From CAVTND01 sp963735955 (GTDB lineage: Bacteria > Pseudomonadota > Gammaproteobacteria > Burkholderiales > Burkholderiaceae_F): 64,000 nt of DNA. The position numbers were made by a program, and so were the translations under genes. Below, one piece after another: positions 1 to 8,747 of the stretch; within the stretch, counting starts at the first letter, position 1; every line of letters begins with the position of its first letter. Location of the stretch: positions 124,001-188,000 of the forward strand of contig CAVTND010000010.1 of assembly GCA_963735955.1 (NCBI GenBank), read 5' to 3'. The notes below the pieces were generated by a model. That model was not told the DNA's origin. It searched no databases and saw only the letters and a list, made by a program, of their open reading frames with translations.

Positions 1-531
1 ACCGGCGACATCGCGGCGGAGATGCTGGTCGAACTGAAATGCGGCTGGGTCATCGTCGGCCACTCGGAGCGCCGCCAGATGCATGCTGAATCGAATCTGG
101 TAGTGGCTGCCAAGGCGGCGCGCGCCCTGCAGGTCGGACTGCGACCGATCGTCTGCGTCGGCGAGACCCTGTCCGAGCGCGAGGGCGGGACGACGAAAGC
201 GGTCGTCAGCGCACAACTGGCAGCGGTGCTGCAAGCGATCGGCGCGGCTGGTCTGGCACGCGGCGCACTGGCATATGAGCCGGTGTGGGCGATTGGCACC
301 GGCCGCACCGCCTCGCCGGCACAGGCGCAGGAAGTTCACTCGGCATTGCGCCTGCAGGTGGGAGCGATCGATCCAGCCTCGGCAGCCGCGCTTCGAATCC
401 TGTACGGTGGTAGTGTCAAGCCGGCCAATGCCGGCGAACTGTTTTCTCAAACTGATATCGATGGCGGCCTGATTGGCGGGGCCTCACTGATTGCCGCCGA
501 TTTCCTCGCGATTTGCGCGGCTGCGGCCTGA
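1..531 (+). CDS. tpiA: Triose-phosphate isomerase, 3' part
   Basis: Interconverts glyceraldehyde-3-phosphate and dihydroxyacetone phosphate in glycolysis (cytosol). The reading frame is open from base 1, so the N-terminal part lies outside the window. Visible family motifs are the catalytic-His region VGHSERR, the catalytic-Glu loop YEPVWAIGTG (the E of YEP), and the phosphate-binding YGGSVKPAN and GGLIGGASL near the C-terminus. About 176 residues are present of a usual 250 or so. It is followed after 35 bases by secG, a common order in betaproteobacteria. Confidence 0.97.
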   Translation, partial: TGDIAAEMLVELKCGWVIVGHSERRQMHAESNLVVAAKAARALQVGLRPIVCVGETLSEREGGTTKAVVSAQLAAVLQAIGAAGLARGALAYEPVWAIGTGRTASPAQAQEVHSALRLQVGAIDPASAAALRILYGGSVKPANAGELFSQTDIDGGLIGGASLIAADFLAICAAAA

Positions 532-566
532 ACTACTTACGGACTTTTCGAGCTAGAGGTTGAAGC

Positions 567-1010
567 ATGAACTGGTTGACTACGTTGCTGATCGTCGTGC
601 AGGTGCTGTCTGCCCTCGCGGTCATTGTTCTGGTGCTGATCCAGCACGGCAAGGGCGCCGATATGGGCGCCGCGTTTGGCGGGGGTGCGTCAGGCAGCCT
701 GTTCGGCGCGACTGGCTCGGCGAACTTTCTTTCGCGCAGCACGGCGGTGGTCGCCACCGTTTTCTTCATAGCAACACTCGGGCTCGCGTATAGCGGCACC
801 GCGGCCAAGCGGCCGGCGGGTGATACCGGCGGCGTCATGGGCACAGTCGCACCGACGCCGGTTCCGGCGCCCGTCGACAGTGCGCCCAAGGACATTCCGG
901 TGCCCAGCGCACCAGCCAGTGGTGCAGCGTCGCCGCCCGCGCCAGCCGCCGCTCAGCCCGCCGCGCCTGCGCCCGGCGCGACTCCCAAGCCGAGCGAAAT
1001 TCCGAAGTAG
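567..1010 (+). CDS. secG: Preprotein translocase subunit SecG
   Basis: Small inner-membrane subunit of the SecYEG channel that assists protein export. The 147-residue product has a first membrane helix at about residues 2-22, then the typical SecG loop (GKGADMGAAFGGGASGSLFG), a second helix at about 54-72, and a long Pro/Ala-rich tail, which is common in betaproteobacterial SecG. The ATG at 567 immediately precedes the first helix. The gene lies between tpiA and tRNA-Leu, as expected for the group. Confidence 0.95.
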   Translation: MNWLTTLLIVVQVLSALAVIVLVLIQHGKGADMGAAFGGGASGSLFGATGSANFLSRSTAVVATVFFIATLGLAYSGTAAKRPAGDTGGVMGTVAPTPVPAPVDSAPKDIPVPSAPASGAASPPAPAAAQPAAPAPGATPKPSEIPK

Positions 1011-1072
1011 ATTGCAGGATCGTGACGGCGGCGGGTGCGATGATCCTTGCGCCGTTCGCTCCGCGTCACAGA

Positions 1073-1102
1073 GCGACATTCGGAGAACGGATCAAGTAGA
1101 AT
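1073..1102 (+). promoter_or_regulatory. Probable promoter of tRNA-Leu
   Basis: A -10-like TAGAAT at 1097-1102 is preceded, with an 18-base spacer, by GCGACA (1073-1078), four of six matches to TTGACA. Transcription would start near 1109, about 13 bases before the tRNA. It may also feed the nuo operon, since no clear terminator is seen between the tRNA and nuoA. Confidence 0.45.
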
Positions 1103-1121
1103 CGCCGCGGTTTTGCACTCT

Positions 1122-1206
1122 GCCGACGTGGTGGAATTGGTAGACACACCATCTTGAGGGGGTGGCGGCGAAAGCCGTGAGAGTTCGAGTCTCTCCGTCG
1201 GCACCA
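1122..1206 (+). tRNA. tRNA-Leu (anticodon GAG)
   Basis: Acceptor stem GCCGACG pairs with CGTCGGC. The D arm carries TGGTGGAATTGGTAGA, the anticodon stem is CCATC/GGTGG around loop TTGAGGG (anticodon GAG), and there is a long class II variable arm. The T arm has GTTCGAGTC. CCA is encoded (1204-1206). It decodes CUC/CUU leucine codons. Its place between secG and nuoA is typical of betaproteobacteria. Confidence 0.96.
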
Positions 1207-1323
1207 GGGATAGATGCGCCGCCGCGTACGCGGGACCGAACGCAGCCCCCGATCGGGTGCTGTGAGTGAGCTGGAACTCTTGGAGCATCTGCGCAAAGCG
1301 CATCTGCATAAAGGTCGAGCGGC

Positions 1324-1689
1324 GTGAATCTCGAAGGCTACCTTCCGATTCTTCTGTTCATCCTCGTCGGCCTGGCCGTCGGCGCGGCGCCAATGGTGCT
1401 CGGTGCACTGCTCGGCCCGCACCGACCCGATCCTGAGAAAACCTCGCCGTACGAATGCGGCTTCGAAGCCTTCGAAGACGCGCGCATGAAGTTCGACGTG
1501 CGCTACTACCTGGTCGCGATCCTGTTCATCCTGTTCGATCTCGAGATCGCGTTTCTCTTTCCGTGGGCGGTGGTGCTCGGCGATCTCGGCGCCTGGAGCG
1601 CCGGCTTCTGGGCCATGATGGTGTTCCTGGCGATTCTGACCGTCGGCTTCGCCTACGAATGGAAACGGGGCGCTCTCGACTGGGAATAG
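1324..1689 (+). CDS. nuoA: NADH-quinone oxidoreductase subunit A
   Basis: Membrane subunit at the junction between the peripheral and membrane arms of complex I. The 121-residue product has three hydrophobic helices and the family signature KTSPYECGFEAFEDARMKFDVRY between helices 1 and 2 (quoted in part: SPYECGFE, FDVRYYL). A GTG start at 1324 gives the expected N-terminus NLEGYLPILLF. It is the first gene of the nuoA-N operon, with 117 bases between it and the tRNA. Confidence 0.97.
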   Translation: MNLEGYLPILLFILVGLAVGAAPMVLGALLGPHRPDPEKTSPYECGFEAFEDARMKFDVRYYLVAILFILFDLEIAFLFPWAVVLGDLGAWSAGFWAMMVFLAILTVGFAYEWKRGALDWE

Positions 1690-1713
1690 CGAGGCGGGAC
1701 AGCAGAGGCAGCC

Positions 1714-2191
1714 ATGGGCATCGAAGGCGTACTGAACGAAGGCTTCGTCACCACCAGCGTTGACAAGCTTGTCAACTGGTCGCAAGACCGGCTCACTGTG
1801 GCCGATGACTTTCGGTCTGGCGTGCTGTGCGGTCGAAATGATGCACGCCGGCGCGGCCCGTTATGACCTTGACCGCTTCGGCATCTTTTTCCGGCCGAGC
1901 CCGCGCCAGTCCGACGTGATGATCGTCGCTGGCACACTGTGTAACAAGATGGCGCCTGCATTGCGCAAGGTCTACGACCAGATGGCCGAGCCGCGCTGGG
2001 TCATCAGCATGGGATCGTGCGCCAACGGCGGCGGCTACTACCACTACAGCTATTCGGTGGTGCGGGGCTGCGACCGCATCGTGCCGGTCGACATCTATGT
2101 GCCGGGGTGTCCACCGACCGCCGAAGCGCTGATCTACGGAATCATCCAGCTGCAGAACAAGATCCGTCGTACCAACACCATCGCCCGTTGA
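1714..2191 (+). CDS. nuoB: NADH-quinone oxidoreductase subunit B (one frameshift)
   Basis: Peripheral-arm subunit holding the terminal N2 [4Fe-4S] cluster next to the quinone site. The ATG at 1714 encodes MGIEGVLNEGFVTTSVD in one frame, and near base 1772 the frame slips to TGSLWPMTFGLACCAVEMMH. Cluster cysteines are seen in GLACCAVEMM, GSCANGGG and VPGCPPTAEAL. The total length of about 159 residues is normal. A single-base indel in an essential-type subunit whose two halves are otherwise well conserved suggests a sequence error rather than a pseudogene. Confidence 0.93.
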
Positions 2192-2230
2192 TTCCTGCCC
2201 GCCAGGCAATCGAAGCCGATCACCCTCCCG

Positions 2231-2827
2231 ATGAGCCACCTCGATACGCTTGCCGGGTCATTGCGTGCGGTGCTGGGAAACCGGCTGCGCGATCTCGGTA
2301 CGGCGCTCGGCGAGGTCACGATCGTGGTCGATGCCGCCGACTATCTCGCGAGCGCGACTCAGCTGCGCGATGATGCGTCGCTCGCTTTTGAGGAGCTGAT
2401 CGATCTGTGCGGTGTCGATTACCTCGCGCATGGCGATGGCGAATGGGCCGGCCCGCGCTATGCAGTGGTGCTGCACCTGCTGTCGCTGCGGCACAATTGG
2501 CGTCTCCGTGTGCGGGCGTTTTGCCCCGACGATGAACTGCCGCTGATCAGTTCGGTGACGCCGGTCTGGAACTGTGCGAACTGGTACGAGCGCGAGGCAT
2601 TCGACCTGTACGGCATCGTGTTCGAGGGTCATCCGGACCTGCGTCGCATCCTGACGGATTACGGCTTCGTCGGTCATCCGTTCCGCAAGGACTTTCCGAT
2701 CTCCGGTTATGTCGAGATGCGCTACGACCCGGAGCAGAAGCGCGTGATCTATCAGCCGGTGACGATCGAGCCGCGCGAGATCGTGCCGCGCGTGATTCGC
2801 GAAGAGCACTACGGCCAGGGACGCTAG
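2231..2827 (+). CDS. nuoC: NADH-quinone oxidoreductase subunit C
   Basis: 30-kDa peripheral-arm subunit of complex I. The 198-residue frame is intact and ends in the family signature WYEREAFDLYGIVFEGHPDL followed by RRILTDYGFVGHPFRKDFP. It is not fused to NuoD, as usual in betaproteobacteria. The gene starts 39 bases after nuoB. Confidence 0.96.
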   Translation: MSHLDTLAGSLRAVLGNRLRDLGTALGEVTIVVDAADYLASATQLRDDASLAFEELIDLCGVDYLAHGDGEWAGPRYAVVLHLLSLRHNWRLRVRAFCPDDELPLISSVTPVWNCANWYEREAFDLYGIVFEGHPDLRRILTDYGFVGHPFRKDFPISGYVEMRYDPEQKRVIYQPVTIEPREIVPRVIREEHYGQGR

Positions 2828-2833
2828 GATGAA

Positions 2834-2906
2834 GCCCCCACGCTCACTGCGTTCGCTGCCCCCGCGGGGGCCGTCAGTACCTTCGGAACGGCCGGGCGGT
2901 ACTGAC
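2834..2906 (+). repeat. Two hairpin-forming repeats between nuoC and nuoD
   Basis: The spacer holds a perfect 14-base palindrome, GCCCCCGCGGGGGC (2858-2871), whose second half can also pair with GCCCCC at 2834-2839. It is followed by a perfect 9-bp inverted repeat, GTCAGTACC (2873-2881) and GGTACTGAC (2898-2906), with a 16-base loop. The second arm ends one base before the nuoD ATG at 2907. The first half, with CGCTCACTGCGTTCGCTG, resembles a dispersed intergenic repeat that I recall from Burkholderiales genomes; that resemblance is from memory. Confidence 0.7.
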
Positions 2907-4159
2907 ATGGCCGACATCAAGAATTACACGTTGAACTTTGGTCCCCAGCATCCGGCGGCGCATGGGGTGCTGCGCCTGGTGCTGGAGCTCGATGGCGAGG
3001 TGATCCAGCGTGCCGATCCGCACATCGGCCTGCTGCATCGCGCGACCGAGAAGCTGGCCGAGACGCGCACCTACCTGCAGTCGGTCCCGTACATGGACCG
3101 GCTCGACTATGTGTCGATGATGTGCAATGAGCACGCCTATGTGATGGCGATCGAGAAGCTGCTCGGCGTCGATGTGCCGGTGCGTGCCCAGTACATCCGC
3201 GTGATGTTCGACGAGATCACGCGCCTGCTGAATCATCTGCTGTGGCTGGGGGCGCATGGCCTCGACGTCGGCGCGATGGCGGTGTTTCTGTACGCGTTCC
3301 GCGAGCGCGAAGACCTGATGGATGTCTACGAGGCGGTGTCGGGCGCCCGCATGCACGCCGCGTACTACCGTCCGGGCGGCGTGTATCGCGATCTGCCGGA
3401 GCGGATGCCGCAGCATGCGCAGTCGAAGTATCGCAGCGAAGCCGAGATCAGCCGCCTGAACGAAACCGCCAGGGCTCGGTGCTCGACTTCATCGAAGCCT
3501 TCACCCAGCGCTTTCCCGGCTATGTCGACGAATACGAGACCCTGCTGACCGACAACCGCATCTGGAAGCAGCGCCTGGTCGGCATCGGCGTGGTGTCGCC
3601 GGAGCGTGCTCTGCAGATGGGATTTACCGGCCCGATGCTGCGGGGCTCGGGCATCGAGTGGGATCTGCGCCGCAAGCAGCCGTACGAGGTTTACGACCGG
3701 CTCGATTTCGAGATTCCGATCGGCAGGAACGGCGACTGCTACGACCGCTACCTGGTGCGGGTCGAGGAAATGCGGCAGAGCAATCGCATCATCCAGCAGT
3801 GCATGGCCTGGTTGCGTGCCAATCCGGGCCCGGTGATGACCGACAACCACAAGGTGGCGCCGCCGTCGCGGGTCGAGATGAAGTCCGGCATGGAAGACCT
3901 GATCCATCACTTCAAGCTCTTCACCGAGGGATTTCACGTGCCGCCGGGTGAGGCTTACGCCGCGGTCGAACATCCGAAGGGTGAGTTCGGCATCTATCTG
4001 GTATCGGACGGCGCGAACAAGCCGTATCGCCTGAAGATCCGCGCGCCCGGCTTTCCGCATCTGCAGTCGCTCGATGAGATGGCACGCGGCCACATGATCG
4101 CCGACGCGGTGGCGATCATCGGCACGCAGGACATCGTGTTCGGCGAGATCGATCGCTGA
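2907..4159 (+). CDS. nuoD: NADH-quinone oxidoreductase subunit D (one frameshift)
   Basis: 49-kDa peripheral-arm subunit that forms the quinone-binding cavity with NuoB. The N-terminus MADIKNYTLNFGPQHPAAHG is canonical, with the quinone-site HPAAHG. The frame breaks near 3468 (after AEISRLNET) and resumes as QGSVLDFIEAFTQRFPGYVDE, running to GTQDIVFGEIDR. Combined length is about 417 residues, normal for the family. The conserved start is ATG 2907, but the same frame opens at ATG 2829, which has the better Shine-Dalgarno (AGGGA, 2817-2821). That start would add 26 repeat-encoded residues. Confidence 0.94.
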
Positions 4160-4167
4160 TCCTGATC

Positions 4168-4677
4168 ATGAGCGCCGTCCCCCAGACTCGGGCCCTGCTA
4201 TCCGCCGACTCGATGCGTCGTATCGATCGCGAGATCGCGAAGTACCCGGCAGAGCGCCGGCAGTCGGCCGTGATCGCCGCGCTGGCGATTGCGCAGGACC
4301 AGTTCGGTTGGTTTTCGCAAGAGCTGATCGATGAAGTCGCGGCCGTGCTCGGGATGCCGTCGATCGCGGTCTATGAGGTCGCGAGTTTCTATGCGATGTA
4401 CAACCTCGCGCCGCCGGCACGGTTCAAGCTGACGATCTGCACGAATCTGCCGTGCGCGCTGTCGGGTGCCAATCAGGCCGCGGAGCATCTGAAGCAGAGA
4501 CTCGGCATCGGTTTCGGCGATACGACGGCGGACGGCTGCTTTGCGCTGAAGGAAGGCGAATGCCTCGGTGCCTGCGGCGACGCGCCGGTGCTGCTGGTCA
4601 ACAACAAGCGGATGGAAAGCTTCATGAGCAACGAGCGGCTTGATGCCTTGCTCGATGAATTGAAGCGGGCGAAATGA
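4168..4677 (+). CDS. nuoE: NADH-quinone oxidoreductase subunit E
   Basis: 24-kDa thioredoxin-like subunit of the NADH-oxidising module with one [2Fe-2S] cluster. The four cluster cysteines are visible as CTNLPC and CLGAC, the second within GECLGACGDAPVLL. The 169-residue frame is intact. Its stop (4675-4677) overlaps an ATG at 4674 that opens into the following tandem repeat. Confidence 0.96.
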   Translation: MSAVPQTRALLSADSMRRIDREIAKYPAERRQSAVIAALAIAQDQFGWFSQELIDEVAAVLGMPSIAVYEVASFYAMYNLAPPARFKLTICTNLPCALSGANQAAEHLKQRLGIGFGDTTADGCFALKEGECLGACGDAPVLLVNNKRMESFMSNERLDALLDELKRAK

Positions 4678-4680
4678 CGA

Positions 4681-4926
4681 GCGCAGCACCGGGCCGTCCC
4701 AAGCAAGCTCGCACCGCAGCGCGGAGCGCGGAGGTTCTCGGGTGCGCAGCGCCGGGCCGCCCCAAGCAAGCTCGCACCGCAGCGCGGAGCGCGGAGGTCT
4801 CGGGTGCGCAGCGCCGGGCCGCCCCAAGCAAGCTCGCACCGCAGCGCGGGGCGCGGAGGTTTTCGGGAGCGCAGCGCCGGGCCGTCCAAGCAAGCTCGCA
4901 CCGCAGCGCGTAGCGCGGAGGTTCTC
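4681..4926 (+). repeat. Four tandem copies of a 62-63 bp repeat between nuoE and nuoF
   Basis: Units begin at 4681, 4744, 4806 and 4869 (periods 63, 62 and 63). Each starts GCGCAGC(A/G)CCGGGCCG, continues through AAGCAAGCTCGCACCGCAGC, and ends in GCGGAGGTTCTCGG or a slight variant. The copies differ at only a few positions. The last GGAGG (4917-4921) lies seven bases before the nuoF ATG and serves as its Shine-Dalgarno. Frames through the array are open, so translation from nuoE could continue into it, but I see no protein family there. Confidence 0.9.
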
Positions 4927-4928
4927 AG

Positions 4929-6235
4929 ATGACGGCGCAGACCTGCTTCCACGGCCGGCACATCCAACCGATGATTCTGGCGGGGCTCGATGGATCCAAC
5001 TGGCGGCTTGACGACTATGAAAGGCGAGGCGGCTACCAGGCGCTGCGCAAGATCCTTGATCAGAAGATCACGCCGGAGGCCGTCATCGCGGAGGTCAAAC
5101 AGTCCGCGTTGCGCGGCCGCGGCGGCGCGGGTTTCCCGACCGGGCTCAAGTGGAGCTTCATGCCGCGCCAGTTTCCGGGGCAGAAGTATCTCGTCTGCAA
5201 TTCCGACGAGGGCGAGCCGGGCACGTTCAAGGACCGCGACATCCTGCGCTACAACCCACATATCGTGATCGAAGGCATGGCGATCGCCGCCTACGCGATG
5301 GGGATAACCGTCGGCTACAACTACATTCATGGCGAGATCTGGGCTGACTACGAGCGCTTCGAGGAGGCACTCGACGAGGCCTACGCGGCCGGCCTGCTTG
5401 GCAAGGAGATCCTCGGCTCGGAGTTTCAGCTTCGACCTGCATGCCGTCGCACGGCTTCGGCGCCTATATCTGCGGCGAAGAGACCGCGCTGCTCGAGTCG
5501 CTCGAAGGCAAAAAGGGTCAGCCGCGCTTCAAGCCACCGTTTCCGGCGAGCTACGGCCTGTACGGCAAGCCGACCACGATCAACAACACCGAAACCTTCG
5601 CCGCGGTGCCATTCATCATCAACGACGGCGGCGATGCATTCCTCGAGATCGGTCGTCTCAACAACGGCGGCACCAAGATCTTCTCGGTGTCCGGCGACGT
5701 CACCCTGCCCGGCAATTACGAAGTGCCGCTCGGCACACCGTTCGCCAAGCTGCTTGAACTCGCCGGTGGCATGCGCGACGGACGCAAGATCAAGGGCGTG
5801 ATTCCCGGCGGCTCGTCGATGCCGGTGGTTCCCGGCGAACTGATGATGGCCACCGACATGGACTATGACTCGATCGCCAAGGCGGGCTCGATGCTCGGGT
5901 CCGGCGCGGTGATCGTGATGGACGAGACGCGCTGCATGGTGCGCTGTCTCGAGCGGCTGGCGTACTTCTACTTCGAGGAATCCTGCGGACAGTGCACGCC
6001 GTGCCGCGAAGGTACGGGCTGGCTGTATCGCATGATTCACCGGATCGAGCATGGAGAGGGGCGAGCGGAAGACCTTGATCTGCTGAATTCGCTGGCCGAC
6101 AACATCCAGGGCCGCACCATCTGCGCGCTCGGCGATGCCGCCGCGATGCCGGTGCGGGCCTTCGTCAAGCACTATCGCACCGAATTCGAGCATCACATCG
6201 AGCACAAGCGCTGCCTGGTGGGCGCATACGTATGA
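4929..6235 (+). CDS. nuoF: NADH-quinone oxidoreductase subunit F (frameshifted)
   Basis: 51-kDa subunit that binds NADH and FMN and carries a [4Fe-4S] cluster. The first part has the FMN/NADH motifs RGRGGAGFPTGLKWSF and CNSDEGEPGTFKDRD. The C-terminal part has the cluster cysteines in ESCGQCTPCREGTG and in TICALGDAAAMP. Between about 5425 and 5460 the frame slips twice: SFDLH is in one frame and HGFGAYICGEETALLESLEG in another. Combined length is about 435 residues, as expected. Start ATG 4929 is supported by the repeat-borne GGAGG. Confidence 0.94.
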
Positions 6236-6337
6236 GCCGCGCCGACGTGAGCGGACGACTTGGCGTGCCCTTGTGCCATGGGCGGGCGCACGGCCGCCCG
6301 AAGTCCGCCCATCTAACCAATCGGAGCGAGTGCACGT

Positions 6338-6359
6338 GCGATGCGCGCACGCGCATCGC
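6338..6359. repeat. Palindrome between nuoF and nuoG
   Basis: GCGATGCGCG (6338-6347) and CGCGCATCGC (6350-6359) are perfect inverted arms with a 2-base centre. They lie in the 139-base spacer between the nuoF stop and the nuoG ATG at 6375. As RNA this gives a 9-bp stem with a 4-base loop. There is no T-tract, so a terminator is unlikely. Confidence 0.6.
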
Positions 6360-6374
6360 GTACACGAGCGACGC

Positions 6375-8707
6375 ATGATCGAAGTCGAAATCGACGGCCG
6401 CAAGGTCGAGGTGCCGGAAGGCAGCATGCTGATGGAGGCCGCGAATCGGCTGGACATCTACGTCCCGCACTTCTGTTATCACAAGAAACTGTCGATCGCG
6501 GCCAATTGCCGCATGTGCCTGGTCGAGGTCGAGAAGGCGCCGAAACCGTTGCCCGCATGCGCCACGCCGGTCGCCAAGGGCATGATCGTGCGCACGCAGT
6601 CTGACGTACGCGAAGCACGCGCAGAAGTCGGTGATGGAGTTCCTGCTGATCAATCATCCGCTCGACTGTCCGATCTGCGATCAGGGCGGCGAGTGTCAGC
6701 TGCAGGATCTGGCGGTTGGCTATGGCGGTTCGGCGAGCCGCTACGCGGAGCCCAAGCGCGTCGTGTTCCACAAGAGCATGGGGCCGCTGATCTCCGCCGA
6801 GGAGATGACGCGTTGCATTCACTGCACGCGCTGCGTTCGTTTCGGCCAGGAAATCGCCGGTGTGATGGAGCTCGGCATGGCGGGCCGCGGCGAACATGCG
6901 GAGATCATGACCTTCGTCGGCCGCTCGGTTGACTCCGAGCTGTCGGGCAACATGATCGACCTGTGCCCGGTCGGTGCGTTGACCAGCAAGCCGTTCCGCT
7001 ATGAAGCACGCGCATGGGAGCTGTCGCGCCGCAAGTCGGTCAGCCCGCACGATTGCGTCGGCGCCAACCTGATCGTGCAGGTCAAGGACACGCGCGTGAT
7101 GCGGTGCTGCCGTTCGAGAATGACGACGTCAACGAATGCTGGCTGTCGGATCGCGATCGCTTCTCGTATGAAGGCCTGAACGCGCCGGATCGTCTCCAGC
7201 GGCCGATGCTGAAGCAGGGCGGACAGTGGCGCGAAGTCGAGTGGAGCGACGCGCTCGAGTACGTCGGCACGCGTTGATTCGCGTCAGGGATGAGCACGGT
7301 GCCAGTGCGATCGGCGCGCTCGCGTCCGGCAGGCAGCACGATCGAAGAGTTGCATCTGCTCGGAAGACTGGTTGCGCGGACTCGGTTCGGACAACATCGA
7401 CATCCGCCTGCGGCAGAGCGACTTTTCGGCGGACGCTGAAGAGGAAGGCGCGCCATGGCTTGGCATGACGATCGCCGAGATCGACCAGCTCGATCGCGTG
7501 CTGCTGGTCGGCTCATTCCTGCGCAAGGATCAACCGCTGCTGTCGGCGCGACTGCGCGCGGCGACCAAGCGCGGCTGCCAGATCGCCGTGCTTCACGCGG
7601 TCGACGACGACTCTGCTGATGCCGGTGGCCGAACGCGCGATCGTGCGACCGTCGAGCCTGGGTGCGGGCCTTGGTCGAGATTGCGGCAGCCATCGCAGAG
7701 CAAACAGCGACTATTCCGGCGCCAGCCGCCGGAGTCAGTGCAGGTGAGTCGGCCCAAGGCGATCGCAACGTCGCTGCTGACAGGCGAACGCAAGGCTATC
7801 TTGCTCGGTAATCGCGCGCAATCCAGCATCCGCAGGCAGCGCAGCTTCGCGCGTGGGCACAGTGGATCGCCGACGCGACCGGTGCGCACGTGGGCGTCTT
7901 GACCGAGGCCGCCAATACGGTCGGCGGCTCTGTGGTCGGCGCGCGTCCGACGGCAGGCGGTCTGAACGCGCGTCAGATGATCGAGCAGCCGCGCAAGGCC
8001 ATGTTGCTGTGGAACGTCGAGCCCGAGTACGACACTGCCAATCCTGCTGCGACGGCGCAAGCGCTCGCGCAGGCGGAGACCGTGATCGCGTTCTCGGCGT
8101 ATCGCAATGGCGCGCTCGATTACGCGGATGTGATCCTGCCGATCGCGCCGTTCACCGAGACCGCGGGCACCTTCGTCAATGCGAGGGTCGAGTGCAGAGT
8201 TTCAATGGCACCGTGCGGCCACTCGGCGATGCGCGGCCCGGCTGGAAGGTGTTGCGCGTGCTCGGCAATCTGCTCGGACTGCGAGGCTTCGAGTACGAAA
8301 CCTCGGAAGACGTGCGCGCCGAGGTGCTTGCGGACGAGGGTTTCTCCGCCCGTCTTTCGAATCGCACAACAACCAAGCCGGCCGCGCCCGGCGTCGATTC
8401 CGGCGCGGCTGAACGACTGGCCGATGTGCCGGTTTACTTCAGCGATGCCATCGTGCGTCGGTCGGCACCGTTGCAGGCGACGCGTGATGCTCGTGCGCCG
8501 CGCGCCATCGTCAACGCGCGCACGGCGCAGGCCTTCGCAGTGAGCGAGGCGACAAAGGTGCGCGCGCGCCAGGGTGAAGCCAGCGCGCTGCTCGAGCTCG
8601 TGATTGATGAGCGTCTGGCCGACGGCACCGTGCGGATTGCTGCCGCGCACGCATCCACTGCCAGCCTCGGCGCGATGTTCGGGCCGATTACATTGGAGCA
8701 GGCATGA
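6375..8707 (+). CDS. nuoG: NADH-quinone oxidoreductase subunit G (many frameshifts)
   Basis: 75-kDa iron-sulphur subunit of complex I. Pieces in different frames join to one normal-length NuoG. They are: [2Fe-2S] cysteines in PHFCYHKKLSIAANCRMCLVE; the HPLDCPICDQGGECQLQDL cluster site (quoted in parts: HPLDCPICDQ, GGECQLQD); RCIHCTRCVRFGQE and DLCPVGALTSKPFR; then the molybdopterin-oxidoreductase-like part with ENDDVNECWLSDRDRFSYEG, ADVILPIAPFTETAGTFVN and EGRVQSFNGTVRPLG. Breaks are seen near 6612, 7097, 7272, 7330, 7370, 7612, 7670, 7800 and 8185, probably with others. This is the most damaged gene in the window. Since every domain is still recognisable, base-calling error is the simplest explanation, but a decayed gene cannot be excluded from the sequence alone. 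Confidence 0.9.
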
Positions 8708-8747
8708 ACATGCCGGACCGCTCCGAGAGCAGAGCGAAGTGCTCCCG

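Noticed and set aside
4674..4913. A 79-codon gene between nuoE and nuoF
   Set aside because: The frame only reads through the tandem repeat (AAPGRPKQARTAARSAEV repeated). It changes register between units and has no supporting feature beyond the ATGA overlap.
4681..4926. CRISPR array
   Set aside because: The four units are contiguous 62-63 base repeats without unique spacers, and no cas genes are near.
5426..6457. Long minus-strand open frame (343 codons) opposite nuoF and the start of nuoG
   Set aside because: It is a GC-rich antisense shadow: NuoF motifs lie on the plus strand across the same bases, and the antisense product has no recognisable domain.
6375..8707. nuoG as a true pseudogene
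   Set aside because: All domains and cluster ligands are present once frames are joined, and frameshifts are spread over many other core genes. Sequence error is the simpler view, though reads are needed to settle it.
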